Below are positions 8,553 through 17,446 of a DNA stretch of 64,000 nucleotides, one piece after another. Positions within the stretch are counted from its first letter, which is position 1. Each line of letters begins with the position of its first letter. The position numbers and the translations under genes were made by a program. The DNA is taken from NCBI RefSeq assembly GCF_000759795.1, contig NZ_BBMZ01000021.1:60592-124591 (forward strand), read 5' to 3'. The notes under the pieces are model-generated. The model saw only the letters and a list, made by a program, of their open reading frames with translations. It searched no databases and had not been told where the DNA came from. This DNA is from Pseudescherichia vulneris NBRC 102420. Its GTDB lineage: Bacteria; Pseudomonadota; Gammaproteobacteria; Enterobacterales; Enterobacteriaceae.

Positions 8553-9311
8553 ATGGGTAGTATTCATGGAAGGTTAAAAATCGCAGCAGGACAGTTTGCT
8601 CCGATTCGCGGCTGTATTGAAGAAAATCTGCATTATCACGAATTACTGATTACGTCAGCAGCATCGGCTGGCGTTAACCTTATCTTTTTTCCGGAGCTCT
8701 CTTTAACGGGTTATGAACCAGAGATGGCTGAAAGCCTGGCTCTTGCTGATGAGGCCTGCCTCCGGCCACTGCAGGCGTTAGCTGAGAGGCATAATATGGC
8801 GATTATTGCGGGTGCGCCTTTGAACGTTGAAGGCAGTAAGCCAGCCATTGGCGCATGCGTAATTTCTTCGAAGCACCCTATTTCCTTTTACCGAAAAATG
8901 CATCTTCACCCTGGAGAGTCTGATTACTTTTCAGCCGGTGACGAGGAGTGTGTTTTTACGGCACACACGTTTAACGTTGGCGTGGCTATATGCGCAGATG
9001 CAGGACAGCCGATGCATGCAGAAAGAACGGTGCATCTGGGGGCAGAAATTTATCTTAATTCAGTTTTGAGCGCAGGTGGCTATGAGAAAGATGCCGGCCT
9101 GCTGAAAAGTTATGCTAAACGTTACGCAATGCCTACGCTGATGGCGAATTACTGTGGCCCGTCAGGCGGCTGGAAGCCGGTCGGGAAAAGCGCTGCATGG
9201 AATGAAAAAGGTGAACTTATTGCTCAGGCGCCAGAGGATCGTGCCGCCCTGGTCATCATGGATTTACAGGATGGTAAGTGCTCCGGGCAAGTGATCTGCC
9301 TCAGTAAATAA
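8553..9311 (+). CDS. Carbon-nitrogen hydrolase (nitrilase superfamily)
   Basis: 252 residues. The Glu-Lys-Cys catalytic triad of the superfamily is visible: E48 (FFPELSLTGYE), K115 (FYRKMHLHPGE) and C147 (GVAICADAG). Such cytosolic enzymes hydrolyse amides or nitriles to acids and ammonia. The AICADAG sequence is closer to amidases and carbamoyl hydrolases than to true nitrilases, but the substrate is unknown. GGGAG lies just before the ATG. It converges on the LysR gene after 21 bases, and no paralog of it is seen in the window. Confidence 0.85.
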   Translation: MGSIHGRLKIAAGQFAPIRGCIEENLHYHELLITSAASAGVNLIFFPELSLTGYEPEMAESLALADEACLRPLQALAERHNMAIIAGAPLNVEGSKPAIGACVISSKHPISFYRKMHLHPGESDYFSAGDEECVFTAHTFNVGVAICADAGQPMHAERTVHLGAEIYLNSVLSAGGYEKDAGLLKSYAKRYAMPTLMANYCGPSGGWKPVGKSAAWNEKGELIAQAPEDRAALVIMDLQDGKCSGQVICLSK

Positions 9312-9332
9312 AAAAGTTTGGGCCATTGATGT

Positions 9333-10226
9333 TTATGGGATCGTCAGTTGATCTTTATACTGATCAAATACGGCAATTAAATGATCTGCGACAGCCCTGA
9401 CTCGCCGTGAGCCCGCTAAATCTGAATGCATAACCAGCCATAACGTTTGGTCCACACCGGTTTCAGGCTGGACGCATTGCAGGCCGCTGGCCCTCGCCAT
9501 AAAGTGTGGCAGGATACCTAAACCCAGACCGGATGAAACTGCGGAAACCTGTGCGCCTAGCGTATTGGCTTCAACTCGGCATGGTCTACCCCGAAGCATC
9601 TTCGTGACCCAGCGCGCAGCAGGTAAGTGCTGGTGCGACTCAGACCACCCTACATACTGAGCATTGTTTAGCGCCAAACCCGCGGGTACGCCTCCCAGCT
9701 CATCGATATACGTTTTTGCGCCATAGACACCAAAACCTACCGTTCCCAGTCGCTTTAACGTCAGATTACCGCTGTCTGGCTTTACCATGCGGATTGCCAT
9801 ATCTGCATCTCTACGATGCAGATTGACTGACTGCACACCGCTTAATATCTCTACCCGCAGGTCGGGATAGGTATCCAGGATCCCTTTCAGGGAAGGAAGT
9901 ATAAAATGCGTGGCCAGATTATCCGATGTGGCGAGTCGGACAAGCCCGGCCACATTGCCTTGTAGATTCGCCGTCTCGCCAAAAGCAAGGCCAGCATATT
10001 CCAGCGCCTCTGCCCGCTCCAGCAGGGCTTCGCCATCATCTGTTAGCCGATATCCGCTCTGATGCCTGCTAAAAAGCGGTACTCCCAGCGATTGCTCAAG
10101 CCGATCTAACCTTCTGGAAATGGTTGCAACCCCAATACTCATTGCCTCAGCGGCGCCACTCAGCGTACCCGAACGGGCGATCGCCAGGAAAACACGCGTG
10201 TCATCCCAATTGAACTCAGTTTTCAT
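9333..10226 (-). CDS. LysR-family transcriptional regulator
   Basis: 297 residues. The N-terminal winged helix-turn-helix covers about residues 8-65 (FLAIARSGTLSGAAEAM, then ISRRLDRLEQSLGVPLF). A LysR substrate-binding domain follows, with the typical GLGLGILPHFMA near residue 240. It is divergent from the MFS exporter gene with 168 bases between, the usual arrangement for a LysR regulator and its target. The ligand is unknown. Confidence 0.88.
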   Translation of the reverse strand: MKTEFNWDDTRVFLAIARSGTLSGAAEAMSIGVATISRRLDRLEQSLGVPLFSRHQSGYRLTDDGEALLERAEALEYAGLAFGETANLQGNVAGLVRLATSDNLATHFILPSLKGILDTYPDLRVEILSGVQSVNLHRRDADMAIRMVKPDSGNLTLKRLGTVGFGVYGAKTYIDELGGVPAGLALNNAQYVGWSESHQHLPAARWVTKMLRGRPCRVEANTLGAQVSAVSSGLGLGILPHFMARASGLQCVQPETGVDQTLWLVMHSDLAGSRRVRAVADHLIAVFDQYKDQLTIP

Positions 10227-10394
10227 CTTATTTCCGATTATGGAAAACGACTCTCCGTTTTCAGCTCTTTTTTATCACTTTCGTAAGGATGATACTTCAA
10301 TCCACACAAGGCGATAAACATGCAAACATCTTATCTCGGGTGTTTCAGACCGTTTTCCGCAAGATCGTCCACCCTTTTTGAAGAGTATTAATTT

Positions 10395-11603
10395 ATGAAT
10401 GACACCGTTTTACATGTAAGCCCGGTGCCCACCCGCGCCTGGCTGGCAGTCGCTGCGCTCGGGATAAGCGCATTTTCGATTGTGACCAGCGAGCTTGCTC
10501 CCGTTGGCATGCTGAGTACGCTTGCCAGCGATCTGAATCAGACTGAGTCTGGGGCGGGTCTTGTCGTGACAGCATATGGATGGGTTGGCGCGCTTGCAGC
10601 GCTTCTTTCCGGAGTCATACCGGCGCGCATTTCCCGTAAGGCTCTGCTTGTGAGCCTGATGCTGATCCTTGCCCTTTCCTGTATGGTGGCGGCCCTTTCC
10701 CACTCAATGACCGCATTTATGGGTGCGCGCATGGCAGGGGCACTGGCACACGGTGCTTTCTGGGCATTAATTGGTGTGGTGGCGGCACAGATTGTTCCAG
10801 CAGAGAAGCTTGGCCTGGCTACATCAGTCATTTTTGGCGGGGTGTCGGCTGCCAGCGTTCTTGGTGTGCCCCTGTCCAGCTTTATTGCAAATATGGCCGG
10901 ATGGCGTAGTGCGTTTGCAGTGATCTCCCTGCTGTCGCTTGTCACCGCCTGTGCTTTATTCTGGACGCTCCCCACGCTGGCGGCGCCTCAGCCTCCAGGA
11001 CTGCGTGCTTACTGTGGGATATTTAAAAACCCGGTGATCCTTTCCCTCTATGGTGCCACGGCCTGCATTATTTCAGCTCACTTCGCGGCATTTACCTACG
11101 TTGAACCGCTGCTGACGAAGGCACAGGGCGTGCCGACGGCGTCCATTTCTGGTCTGCTGCTGACATCAGGACTTTCCGGTCTGGTGGGAAACATCATTGC
11201 CGGTAAGCTGATAGATCGTCATGTAAAAGGGTTGATACTCATCTCTCTGCTACTGAGTACGGGCGCGCTCGGCATCTTTGGGACAAAGAGCATCGCCCCC
11301 CTTCCTGTTTGGTTGTCAGGCATGCTGCTTGCTATATGGGGTGCGGGTATCGCCATTGTATTCGTTGGGTTGCAGACATGGCTGCTTCGTAGCGCCGGAG
11401 ATGCTGCACAACCGGCGTCAGCCATATACGTTGCCATTTTCAACGCAGCCATCGGTACCGGTGCGCTTGCCGGAGGTCAGGCGCTCACTGTATTAGGTTT
11501 TCAGGGCATAGCCGTACTGGCTGCAGGCATCATTGGGTGCAGCATCATCCTTGTCGCAGTGCTTAAAAGCCCTGGACGCGTTGCAGGAGAAGTTCGCTCA
11601 TAA
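10395..11603 (+). CDS. MFS efflux transporter, DHA1 (SotB/AraJ-like)
   Basis: 402 residues with twelve predicted membrane segments and no soluble domain. The TSELAPVGML sequence near residue 32 and the RMAGALAHGAFWALI stretch near residue 112 are typical of the drug:H+ antiporter-1 subgroup containing SotB/YdeA and AraJ, exporters of sugars and drugs. Probably regulated by the divergent LysR gene. The substrate cannot be read from the sequence. A GTCCGC hairpin element lies 63 bases after the stop. Confidence 0.85.
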   Translation: MNDTVLHVSPVPTRAWLAVAALGISAFSIVTSELAPVGMLSTLASDLNQTESGAGLVVTAYGWVGALAALLSGVIPARISRKALLVSLMLILALSCMVAALSHSMTAFMGARMAGALAHGAFWALIGVVAAQIVPAEKLGLATSVIFGGVSAASVLGVPLSSFIANMAGWRSAFAVISLLSLVTACALFWTLPTLAAPQPPGLRAYCGIFKNPVILSLYGATACIISAHFAAFTYVEPLLTKAQGVPTASISGLLLTSGLSGLVGNIIAGKLIDRHVKGLILISLLLSTGALGIFGTKSIAPLPVWLSGMLLAIWGAGIAIVFVGLQTWLLRSAGDAAQPASAIYVAIFNAAIGTGALAGGQALTVLGFQGIAVLAAGIIGCSIILVAVLKSPGRVAGEVRS

Positions 11604-11665
11604 CCTCGATTTGATTAGAACACTGTAAAGCAAGTTCAAGAGCAAGCTAACGAAGCCTGCATTGA

Positions 11666-11695
11666 TGTCCGCTTTGTACCAGAGGCGGACGTTTC
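11666..11695. repeat. Dispersed hairpin element, copy 2
   Basis: TGTCCGCTTTGTACCAGAGG and following bases form a hairpin (GTCCGC/GCGGAC) followed by GTTTCC. It resembles the copy at 8429-8458 and may act as a weak terminator for the MFS gene. Confidence 0.6.
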
Positions 11696-11748
11696 CTGGA
11701 TTGTGTAATAATCATTTTCTTGATAATGTTAATGCATGTGGTTAACTT

Positions 11749-12348
11749 CTACACTCCCGCAATATGGCGCGTATCTATTTTTAACTGCTTACGCCATATC
11801 CGATTATGTAATGCCAGGACTATTGACCGGTAGAAAATTGAAGAATTCATCCACATCACATTGAGGCATAAAAATCCCAATCCTAAAGCAGACGTTATTT
11901 GCGGCGTGTAATTATCAATAGAGCCGAATACGAATAAAGACCAAGCATAGATAAAATAAACAACAGCTATCATTCCTGTTAAAGCAATAATCGCAAGGTA
12001 TAATTTATATCCGATCAATGAACCGCGCGCGGTTAGTAGCATAGCACTCATAATCACTACACAATAAACAACCGCCGCAAAAAACACGCCCATCAATACC
12101 TTATACTCGGGTAGATTTAACCAACTAAATAGCAGCATCCAGACAGAAACCTGTGGCATTGCATAGCAAGCTACTGCAAGTATCATACTGATACCTAAAG
12201 GAATTCCCGTCATATATATTCCAACAGGTGCGCCGAGTCGGCTTTTTAACCGATCTTTTAGTAACTCAAGCCGTTGCAACTCGTTAGTCGCCATTTTTTT
12301 TGTTATGACAGCACTTAACGCAAGACTCTTTTTGATATATCTCATCAT
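11749..12348 (-). CDS. Four-helix membrane protein, probable immunity partner
   Basis: 199 residues, not recognised. About four membrane segments are visible (roughly residues 42-64, 83-106, 114-141 and 150-172), with a basic N-terminal cytoplasmic stretch and a basic C-terminus (WRKQLK). It begins 9 bases after the stop of the 320-residue gene upstream, so the two are almost surely co-transcribed. A small polytopic protein just downstream of a protein with a Gly/Ala-rich hydrophobic core is the pattern seen for pore-forming toxins and their inner-membrane immunity proteins. That role is inferred from context only. Confidence 0.55.
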   Translation of the reverse strand: MMRYIKKSLALSAVITKKMATNELQRLELLKDRLKSRLGAPVGIYMTGIPLGISMILAVACYAMPQVSVWMLLFSWLNLPEYKVLMGVFFAAVVYCVVIMSAMLLTARGSLIGYKLYLAIIALTGMIAVVYFIYAWSLFVFGSIDNYTPQITSALGLGFLCLNVMWMNSSIFYRSIVLALHNRIWRKQLKIDTRHIAGV

Positions 12349-12357
12349 AACCAGTCA

Positions 12358-13320
12358 CTAATTTCCTATAAGTGAGAAAGACTGAATTAAACCAAAAACG
12401 TATTTGCCGGATTGAGTGATGTTCTGAGGATTCCTGATATTTCCCGAAATAGCACTGCCGACAAATGCGGAAGAGTTAGCAACAGCATTCATCAGTTCAC
12501 GTTGTAAAAGTAATTGTAATCCTTCCGAAGGATAGCGCTTAGGGTAAATGCCAGATTTCATCGCCGCTTTAATACCTGAGTTGGAGATTCCAGGATTTTG
12601 AATGCGAATGATTTCCTCTGTCATGCGTGTGCGATCGGCTCGGCTCATTTTTTGTAATAAGGAAAGTATACTCTCAGAGGTTGAGCGATTAAGCAGGCGG
12701 TAGGTTAACGAAGCGCTTTTTAAACCTGCAGCCGCTCCGGCAAGTGAAATTGCATCAAGGGCAGTATTGGTTGCCGTGTACCATTCCTGAGAATCTATCC
12801 ATATGACATAGTCATCATGATTCATAGCAATTAGTGAAAGCCGACCAAGCCCGTTTGCACATTGTATTCCTGTGGCTACACCACCAGCGATAATCATAGC
12901 GGCAACGGTAGAGGAAGTACCGGCGGTGACAGGAATGGCCATACCTGCTCCCGCAGCAAGTACAACAGTAAGAATTGCGGCCCCGCAGGAAATCGCCGTT
13001 GAGCCAATTTCAGTCGCTAATGAAGGCGACTGAATCGTATTAGTTGTCGCTTGAACAGCATTATTTGATGAAGCATTGACTTTTGTTACTACCACATGGC
13101 TGACCGAGCTTTCGTTTGGTGTCGCGATCCGCCTTGAGGGCCTTACTAGCCACTGACGCGCACCGTCTGAGTAAATAATCCCGACCTGACTAAAGTTTCG
13201 ACTACAATCCAACTGATTAGCAAGAGCAGTAAAATCAATATCGTCGCCAGAGGCTAAACCAAGACTTCGGGCAAATGCGTAATCGGGAAGATATTTTGAG
13301 TTCTGTCCTAAGAATGTCAT
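12358..13320 (-). CDS. Putative pore-forming antibacterial toxin (orphan T6SS-type effector candidate)
   Basis: 320 residues, no recognised family and no signal peptide. The N-terminal 100 residues are soluble and polar. Residues about 104-153 form a long Gly/Ala/Ser-rich hydrophobic stretch that could make two helices with small-residue packing (ILTVVLAAGAGMAIPV, then AAMIIAGGVATGI), with another weak segment near 185-200. A charged helical C-terminal part follows. GAGGGA lies 6 bases before the ATG. Base composition is visibly more AT-rich than the flanking core genes, which suggests transfer. Position upstream of a small membrane protein suggests a toxin-immunity pair. Alternatives are a phage-defence membrane effector or an unrelated membrane-associated protein. 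Confidence 0.45.
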   Translation of the reverse strand: MTFLGQNSKYLPDYAFARSLGLASGDDIDFTALANQLDCSRNFSQVGIIYSDGARQWLVRPSRRIATPNESSVSHVVVTKVNASSNNAVQATTNTIQSPSLATEIGSTAISCGAAILTVVLAAGAGMAIPVTAGTSSTVAAMIIAGGVATGIQCANGLGRLSLIAMNHDDYVIWIDSQEWYTATNTALDAISLAGAAAGLKSASLTYRLLNRSTSESILSLLQKMSRADRTRMTEEIIRIQNPGISNSGIKAAMKSGIYPKRYPSEGLQLLLQRELMNAVANSSAFVGSAISGNIRNPQNITQSGKYVFGLIQSFSLIGN

Positions 13321-13650
13321 TTTATCCCTCTTATGTATAAATTGTTATATCATTGAGAAGTCAAGAGTAAATGCCTTAAGATTTTAGAAAGTTAGGAAAA
13401 TTCCGAATAATATCCACTTGTGTCATGTAGCGGGAAAAGTGTAACCGATACTACATTTACCCGATTGATACCTTTATTTTTTCGCCTCTATTGCCAATAA
13501 GCAAGTGCTTTACTCGTAACGAACCATGGCATAAGCATATGACCTCTCCTTTCTTACATATGCCAACTCAGAGTGGCAGATGCCTCATAAGAGAAGCTCG
13601 CTCATAGCCTCGCCACTGATTTCCGGAATCAATGCTTTATGATGATTTAT

Positions 13651-13680
13651 ATTGCGCAAAACAAATTTTCCTTGCGCAAT
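13651..13680. repeat. TTGCGCAA inverted repeat upstream of add
   Basis: ATTGCGCAA and TTGCGCAAT flank a 12-base spacer. CCTTGCGCAA at 13670-13679 is identical to 5656-5665 after malY, so the same 10 bases occur at both ends of the block separating malY from add. Confidence 0.65.
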
Positions 13681-13705
13681 ATAGCTTTCCGTAGCGTTTT
13701 ATTTT

Positions 13706-13711
13706 TATAAT
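13706..13711 (+). promoter_or_regulatory. Candidate -10 element of add
   Basis: A perfect TATAAT, 32 bases before the add start. No good -35 is visible at the right spacing (AGCTTT or CTTTCC at best). Confidence 0.5.
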
Positions 13712-13743
13712 GCTCTGCACTTTATCTAAAAAAGAGTGCAACC

Positions 13744-14745
13744 ATGATTGACGCTAACCTTCCTTTGACCGACATTCACCGCCACCTTGATGGCAACATC
13801 CGGGCGCAAACCATTCTTGACCTTGGCCGTGAGTTTTCCCTTACCCTGCCCGCCGACTCGCTTGAATCGCTGCGCCCGCACGTCCAGGTGACCGCTAACG
13901 AACCGGATCTGGTGAGCTTCCTCGCGAAGCTGGACTGGGGCGTCAAGGTGCTGGCCTCGCTGGACGCCTGCCGCCGCGTGGCGTTTGAGAATATGGAAGA
14001 TGCCGCACGCAACGGGCTGCACTATGTTGAGCTGCGCTTCTCCCCCCGCTATATGGCAATGACCCACGGCCTGCCGGTCGCGGGCGTCGTTGAAGCGGTC
14101 ATTGAGGGCGTGCGCCAGGGCAGCGAGGCCTTTAACGTCCAGGCTCGCCTGATCGGTATTCTGAGCCGCACCTTCGGTGAAGACGCCTGCGTTGAGGAGC
14201 TGGAGGCGCTGCTGGCTCATCGCGATGCCATCACCGGGCTGGATCTGGCCGGTGACGAGCTGGGCTTCCCCGGTAGCCTGTTCCTGACCCACTTTAACCG
14301 TGGCCGTGACGCAGGCTGGCACATTACCGTTCACGCCGGTGAAGCCGCCGGGCCGGAGAGCATCTGGCAGGCGATTCGTGAGCTAGGCGCGGAGCGTATC
14401 GGCCACGGGGTGAAAGCCATTGAGGATCGGGCCCTGATGGATTTCCTCGCCGAGCAGCGCATCGGCATTGAGTCCTGTCTGACCTCCAACATCCAGACCA
14501 GCACCGTCGCATCGCTGGAGGTGCATCCGCTGAAAACCTTCCTTGAGCACGGCATTCTGGCGACCATCAATACCGACGATCCGGCGGTTCAGGGCGTAGA
14601 TATTATTCATGAATATCGCGTGGCGGCCCCGCAGGCAGGCCTGAGCCAGGCGCAGATCCGCCAGGCGCAAATTAACGGTCTCGAGGTCGCGTTCCTCAGT
14701 GCGGCAGAGAAGCAGGCGTTAAAAGATAGCCTGCGCACCGCGTAA
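13744..14745 (+). CDS. add: Adenosine deaminase
   Basis: 333 residues, equal to E. coli Add. It hydrolyses adenosine and deoxyadenosine to inosine and deoxyinosine in the cytosol (purine salvage). Zinc and catalytic residues are visible: H12 and H14 (DIHRHLDGN), H197 and E200 ([10 protein letters not shown]), H221, and D278-D279 (INTDDP). In E. coli it lies directly after malY; here about 8 kb of accessory DNA separates them. It converges on ydgJ. Confidence 0.97.
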   Translation: MIDANLPLTDIHRHLDGNIRAQTILDLGREFSLTLPADSLESLRPHVQVTANEPDLVSFLAKLDWGVKVLASLDACRRVAFENMEDAARNGLHYVELRFSPRYMAMTHGLPVAGVVEAVIEGVRQGSEAFNVQARLIGILSRTFGEDACVEELEALLAHRDAITGLDLAGDELGFPGSLFLTHFNRGRDAGWHITVHAGEAAGPESIWQAIRELGAERIGHGVKAIEDRALMDFLAEQRIGIESCLTSNIQTSTVASLEVHPLKTFLEHGILATINTDDPAVQGVDIIHEYRVAAPQAGLSQAQIRQAQINGLEVAFLSAAEKQALKDSLRTA

Positions 14746-14770
14746 AAAAATGCCGCCCAGGCGGGCGGCA
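14744..14770 (-). terminator. Terminator of ydgJ
   Basis: TGCCGCCC/GGGCGGCA hairpin at 14751-14770, followed on the minus strand by seven U. It lies between the convergent add and ydgJ genes and favours termination of ydgJ. Confidence 0.8.
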
Positions 14771-14800
14771 CATTCGTTACGTCGGTTACGTCAGACAGCG

Positions 14801-15841
14801 TTATGCCAGGCAGAGCGTCGAGCGGTGCTTAGCCGACTCCATGCCTAACTCAATCAGCTCCATAATCTGAATCGCCTGGCTGGCGGGAACCGGGTTCTCG
14901 CCCACGCCGTTCAGCGCATCGCGAATGCCGGCATAGTAAGCCGGATAGTTCCCCGGTACGGTGAGCCAGCTCTCCTCGACCACCTCCTCACCCTGCACCC
15001 GAGTCAACACGCCGTCGCGCATATCATAGCCCCAATCCTCCTGCGGCAGTCGCTCGCCGTTTTTCAGCCGCTCCTCCTGCGGGTCGAGGCCATACTTGAC
15101 GTAGCTTCCGCGAGTGCCGTGCACGATATAACGCGCCGACTCGGCCGCCGCCAGTAGCGTTCCGTGCAGCACGATACGGCGCTGGGGATAGCTCAGCACC
15201 GCATGGAAGTAGTCCGTGGCCTGCGCACCTGGACGCAGCTGGGCCAGATCGACGGTCAAACTCACCGGCAGGCCAAACAGGTTTACCGCCTGATCGAGCA
15301 GGTGCGGGCCCAGATCGTACCAGATGCCGCTGCCCGGCCCGGCCAGCTCGCGCCAGCGGTTACGCACCTGCGGACGGAAGCGATCGAAATGAGACTCAAA
15401 ATAGGTCACCTCACCCAGCGCGCCGTCGGCCAGCAGCGCCTTCACCGTCAGGAAATCACTGTCCCAGCGGCGGTTGTGGAACACCGAAAGCACCCGCCCC
15501 AGCGATTTCGCCAGCGCATCAAGCTCACGAGCCTGTGACAGTGTCACGGTGAAGGGTTTATCCACCACCACATGCTTGCCCGCCTCCAGCGCCGCCTTAG
15601 CAAGCGGAAAGTGGGTATCGTTGGGCGTCGGGATGACAATCAGATCGAGAGTCGGATCGTTGAAAAGGTGTTTAGGTTCGGAGACGACCGGCACCGTTGG
15701 CCAGTCCGCCTTCACTTTCGCCTCATCGCTGCTGGAGATCGCGGCCAGCTCCATACCCGATGTGCCGTCAATCAGCGGGGCGTGAAATGTCTTGCTGGCG
15801 TAACCGTAGCCAATTAATCCGACCCGAATTTTATCATTCAT
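14801..15841 (-). CDS. ydgJ: YdgJ, Gfo/Idh/MocA-family oxidoreductase
   Basis: 346 residues, the same as E. coli YdgJ, when started at the ATG at 15841, which has GAGG 7 bases upstream; a longer frame to 15877 is possible but has no support. The N-terminal Rossmann fold (VGLIGYGYASKTF) binds NAD(P) and EAGKHVVVDKP carries the family lysine. The C-terminal alpha/beta domain binds the substrate. Predicted cytosolic dehydrogenase, probably of sugars or cyclitols; the physiological substrate is not known. Confidence 0.92.
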   Translation of the reverse strand: MNDKIRVGLIGYGYASKTFHAPLIDGTSGMELAAISSSDEAKVKADWPTVPVVSEPKHLFNDPTLDLIVIPTPNDTHFPLAKAALEAGKHVVVDKPFTVTLSQARELDALAKSLGRVLSVFHNRRWDSDFLTVKALLADGALGEVTYFESHFDRFRPQVRNRWRELAGPGSGIWYDLGPHLLDQAVNLFGLPVSLTVDLAQLRPGAQATDYFHAVLSYPQRRIVLHGTLLAAAESARYIVHGTRGSYVKYGLDPQEERLKNGERLPQEDWGYDMRDGVLTRVQGEEVVEESWLTVPGNYPAYYAGIRDALNGVGENPVPASQAIQIMELIELGMESAKHRSTLCLA

Positions 15842-16060
15842 CGTGCTGCCTCTCATCAGTGCGTGGAGATATTTCAATCCTAAAACATACTGTTCACAAT
15901 AATATGCATTTTATAACTTATCTAAAACATCCTGTAGCACACTTTAACGTTCCAATTGCGAATAGGCCGAAAATATGGTTTGTTACTTGCTGAGGCTTTT
16001 TTGCATCGATACTATGCCATTTCTATATACAGGGAGAAATAGAAAAGTATGTCTGGAATA

Positions 16061-16186
16061 ATGAACCGAATCATTGAATTAGCTGGGTGGGTTGTGCTGG
16101 GCGTGAGCGCCATACTGCTGGGGGTTGCCAGCCATATTGATAACTACCAGCCGCCGGAACCTGCTGCTACCGTTCAGGCAAAATAG
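16061..16186 (+). CDS. blr: Blr, small inner-membrane protein
   Basis: 41 residues (MNRIIELAGWVVLGVSAILL and a C-terminal SHIDNYQPPE region), matching E. coli Blr in length and sequence: one membrane helix and a short periplasmic tail. In E. coli it associates with the divisome and affects beta-lactam tolerance. An in-frame ATG 12 bases upstream (16049) would give 45 residues and sits 12 bases from AGGGAG; the 41-residue start follows E. coli. Confidence 0.88.
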   Translation: MNRIIELAGWVVLGVSAILLGVASHIDNYQPPEPAATVQAK

Positions 16187-16333
16187 CGCACGCCCGCGTT
16201 ATTTTTAAACGCTTGCCGCGGCGGTGATTTGTCGCCGAGTGCGGTAGGAAATAGCGCGGGTAGCATTCGCTGTATAATCCTTTATACTCTCGCCCTGCAA
16301 AAGAGATTGAGCCACGCCAGGGGAGAGAATGAT

Positions 16334-16786
16334 ATGACCGCAACGCCTGTTGAACGCCCTGCTGAACGCATTGGTGGATGGTTGCTCGCCCCGCTCGCAT
16401 GGCTGCTGGTCTCTTTGCTGGGAACGCTGCTGGTGGTAGCGCGATTTTCCGCTGTGCTGCTGACGCCTGAGATGGCGGCCGTGCTGAATGCCCAAAGCGC
16501 CGGAGATAAAACGCTGTGGTATACCTCGTTTATCTTTGCTATCGCCATGGGCGGTTACACCCTGTGGCTGACCGTCGCGTTCTTTAAACGCCGTCGGCTG
16601 GTGCCGAAGCACTATATTATCTGGCTGCTCATCACCATTCTGCTGGCGCTGAAGGCGTTTGCATTTTCGCCGGTTTCGGATACCCTGGCGCTGCGCCAGC
16701 TGCTGTTTCCGCTGCTGGCTGCCGCGCTGATCGTGCCCTATTTCAAGCGATCGCAGCGGGTCAAGAAGACCTTCGTAAACCCGTAA
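16334..16786 (+). CDS. ydgK: YdgK, DUF2569 inner-membrane protein
   Basis: 150 residues from the ATG at 16334, which has a GGGGAGAG Shine-Dalgarno. A longer frame opens upstream but is not supported. About four membrane segments are visible (for example LAPLAWLLVSLLGTLLVVA). It matches the E. coli YdgK position and type, upstream of the rsx operon. Function unknown. Confidence 0.85.
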   Translation: MTATPVERPAERIGGWLLAPLAWLLVSLLGTLLVVARFSAVLLTPEMAAVLNAQSAGDKTLWYTSFIFAIAMGGYTLWLTVAFFKRRRLVPKHYIIWLLITILLALKAFAFSPVSDTLALRQLLFPLLAAALIVPYFKRSQRVKKTFVNP

Positions 16787-16864
16787 TTAACCCTATTCGT
16801 TGTACTGTTGTCGCCCGGATCGATTTATCCGATAATAGGCGGCTACTCTTTTTCAGGCTGAATA

Positions 16865-17446
16865 ATGACTGATTACCTGTTGCTGTTTGTCGGAACCGTA
16901 CTGGTTAATAACTTCGTGCTGGTTAAGTTCCTGGGCCTCTGTCCGTTTATGGGAGTCTCCAAAAAGCTGGAGACGGCCATGGGGATGGGGCTGGCGACGA
17001 CCTTTGTGCTCACGCTGGCCTCTATTTGCGCTTGGCTGATCGACACCTTTGTTCTTATTCCGCTGGATCTCATCTACCTGCGCACCCTGGCCTTTATTCT
17101 GGTCATCGCCGTGGTGGTGCAGTTCACCGAGATGGTGGTACGCAAAACCAGCCCGGCGCTCTATCGCCTGCTGGGGATCTTCCTGCCCCTGATCACCACT
17201 AACTGTGCGGTGCTGGGCGTGGCGCTGTTGAATATCAACCTCGGTCATAACTTTTTACAGTCGGCGCTGTACGGTTTTTCTGCTGCCGTCGGCTTCTCGC
17301 TGGTGATGGTTCTGTTTGCCGCTATTCGCGAACGTTTGGCGGTGGCGGACGTACCGGCACCGTTCCGCGGTAACGCCATCGCGCTGATTACCGCGGGTTT
17401 AATGTCTCTGGCCTTTATGGGCTTTAGTGGTCTGGTGAAGCTGTAA
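16865..17446 (+). CDS. rsxA: RsxA, electron transport complex membrane subunit
   Basis: 193 residues, equal to E. coli RsxA, with six membrane segments and a conserved [12 protein letters not shown] near residue 22. It is a homolog of NqrE/RnfA and pairs with RsxE in the membrane to relay electrons through an Fe-S cluster. The Rsx complex keeps SoxR reduced and thus the SoxRS response off. First gene of rsxABCDGE-nth; rsxB overlaps it by 1 base. Confidence 0.96.
   Translation: MTDYLLLFVGTVLVNNFVLVKFLGLCPFMGVSKKLETAMGMGLATTFVLTLASICAWLIDTFVLIPLDLIYLRTLAFILVIAVVVQFTEMVVRKTSPALYRLLGIFLPLITTNCAVLGVALLNINLGHNFLQSALYGFSAAVGFSLVMVLFAAIRERLAVADVPAPFRGNAIALITAGLMSLAFMGFSGLVKL

Larger units (their letters stand above)
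13321..13743. other. Intergenic region upstream of add
   Basis: 423 bases, AT-rich in the left part, with no supported gene. It contains the divergent promoters for the toxin-like unit and for add, plus a TTGCGCAA inverted repeat at 13651-13680. The change back to core base composition happens near the right end. Confidence 0.5.

Noticed and set aside
5609..13743. Prophage or transposon as the source of the malY-add block
   Set aside because: No integrase, transposase, tRNA target or phage structural gene is present; the mechanism of entry is unknown.
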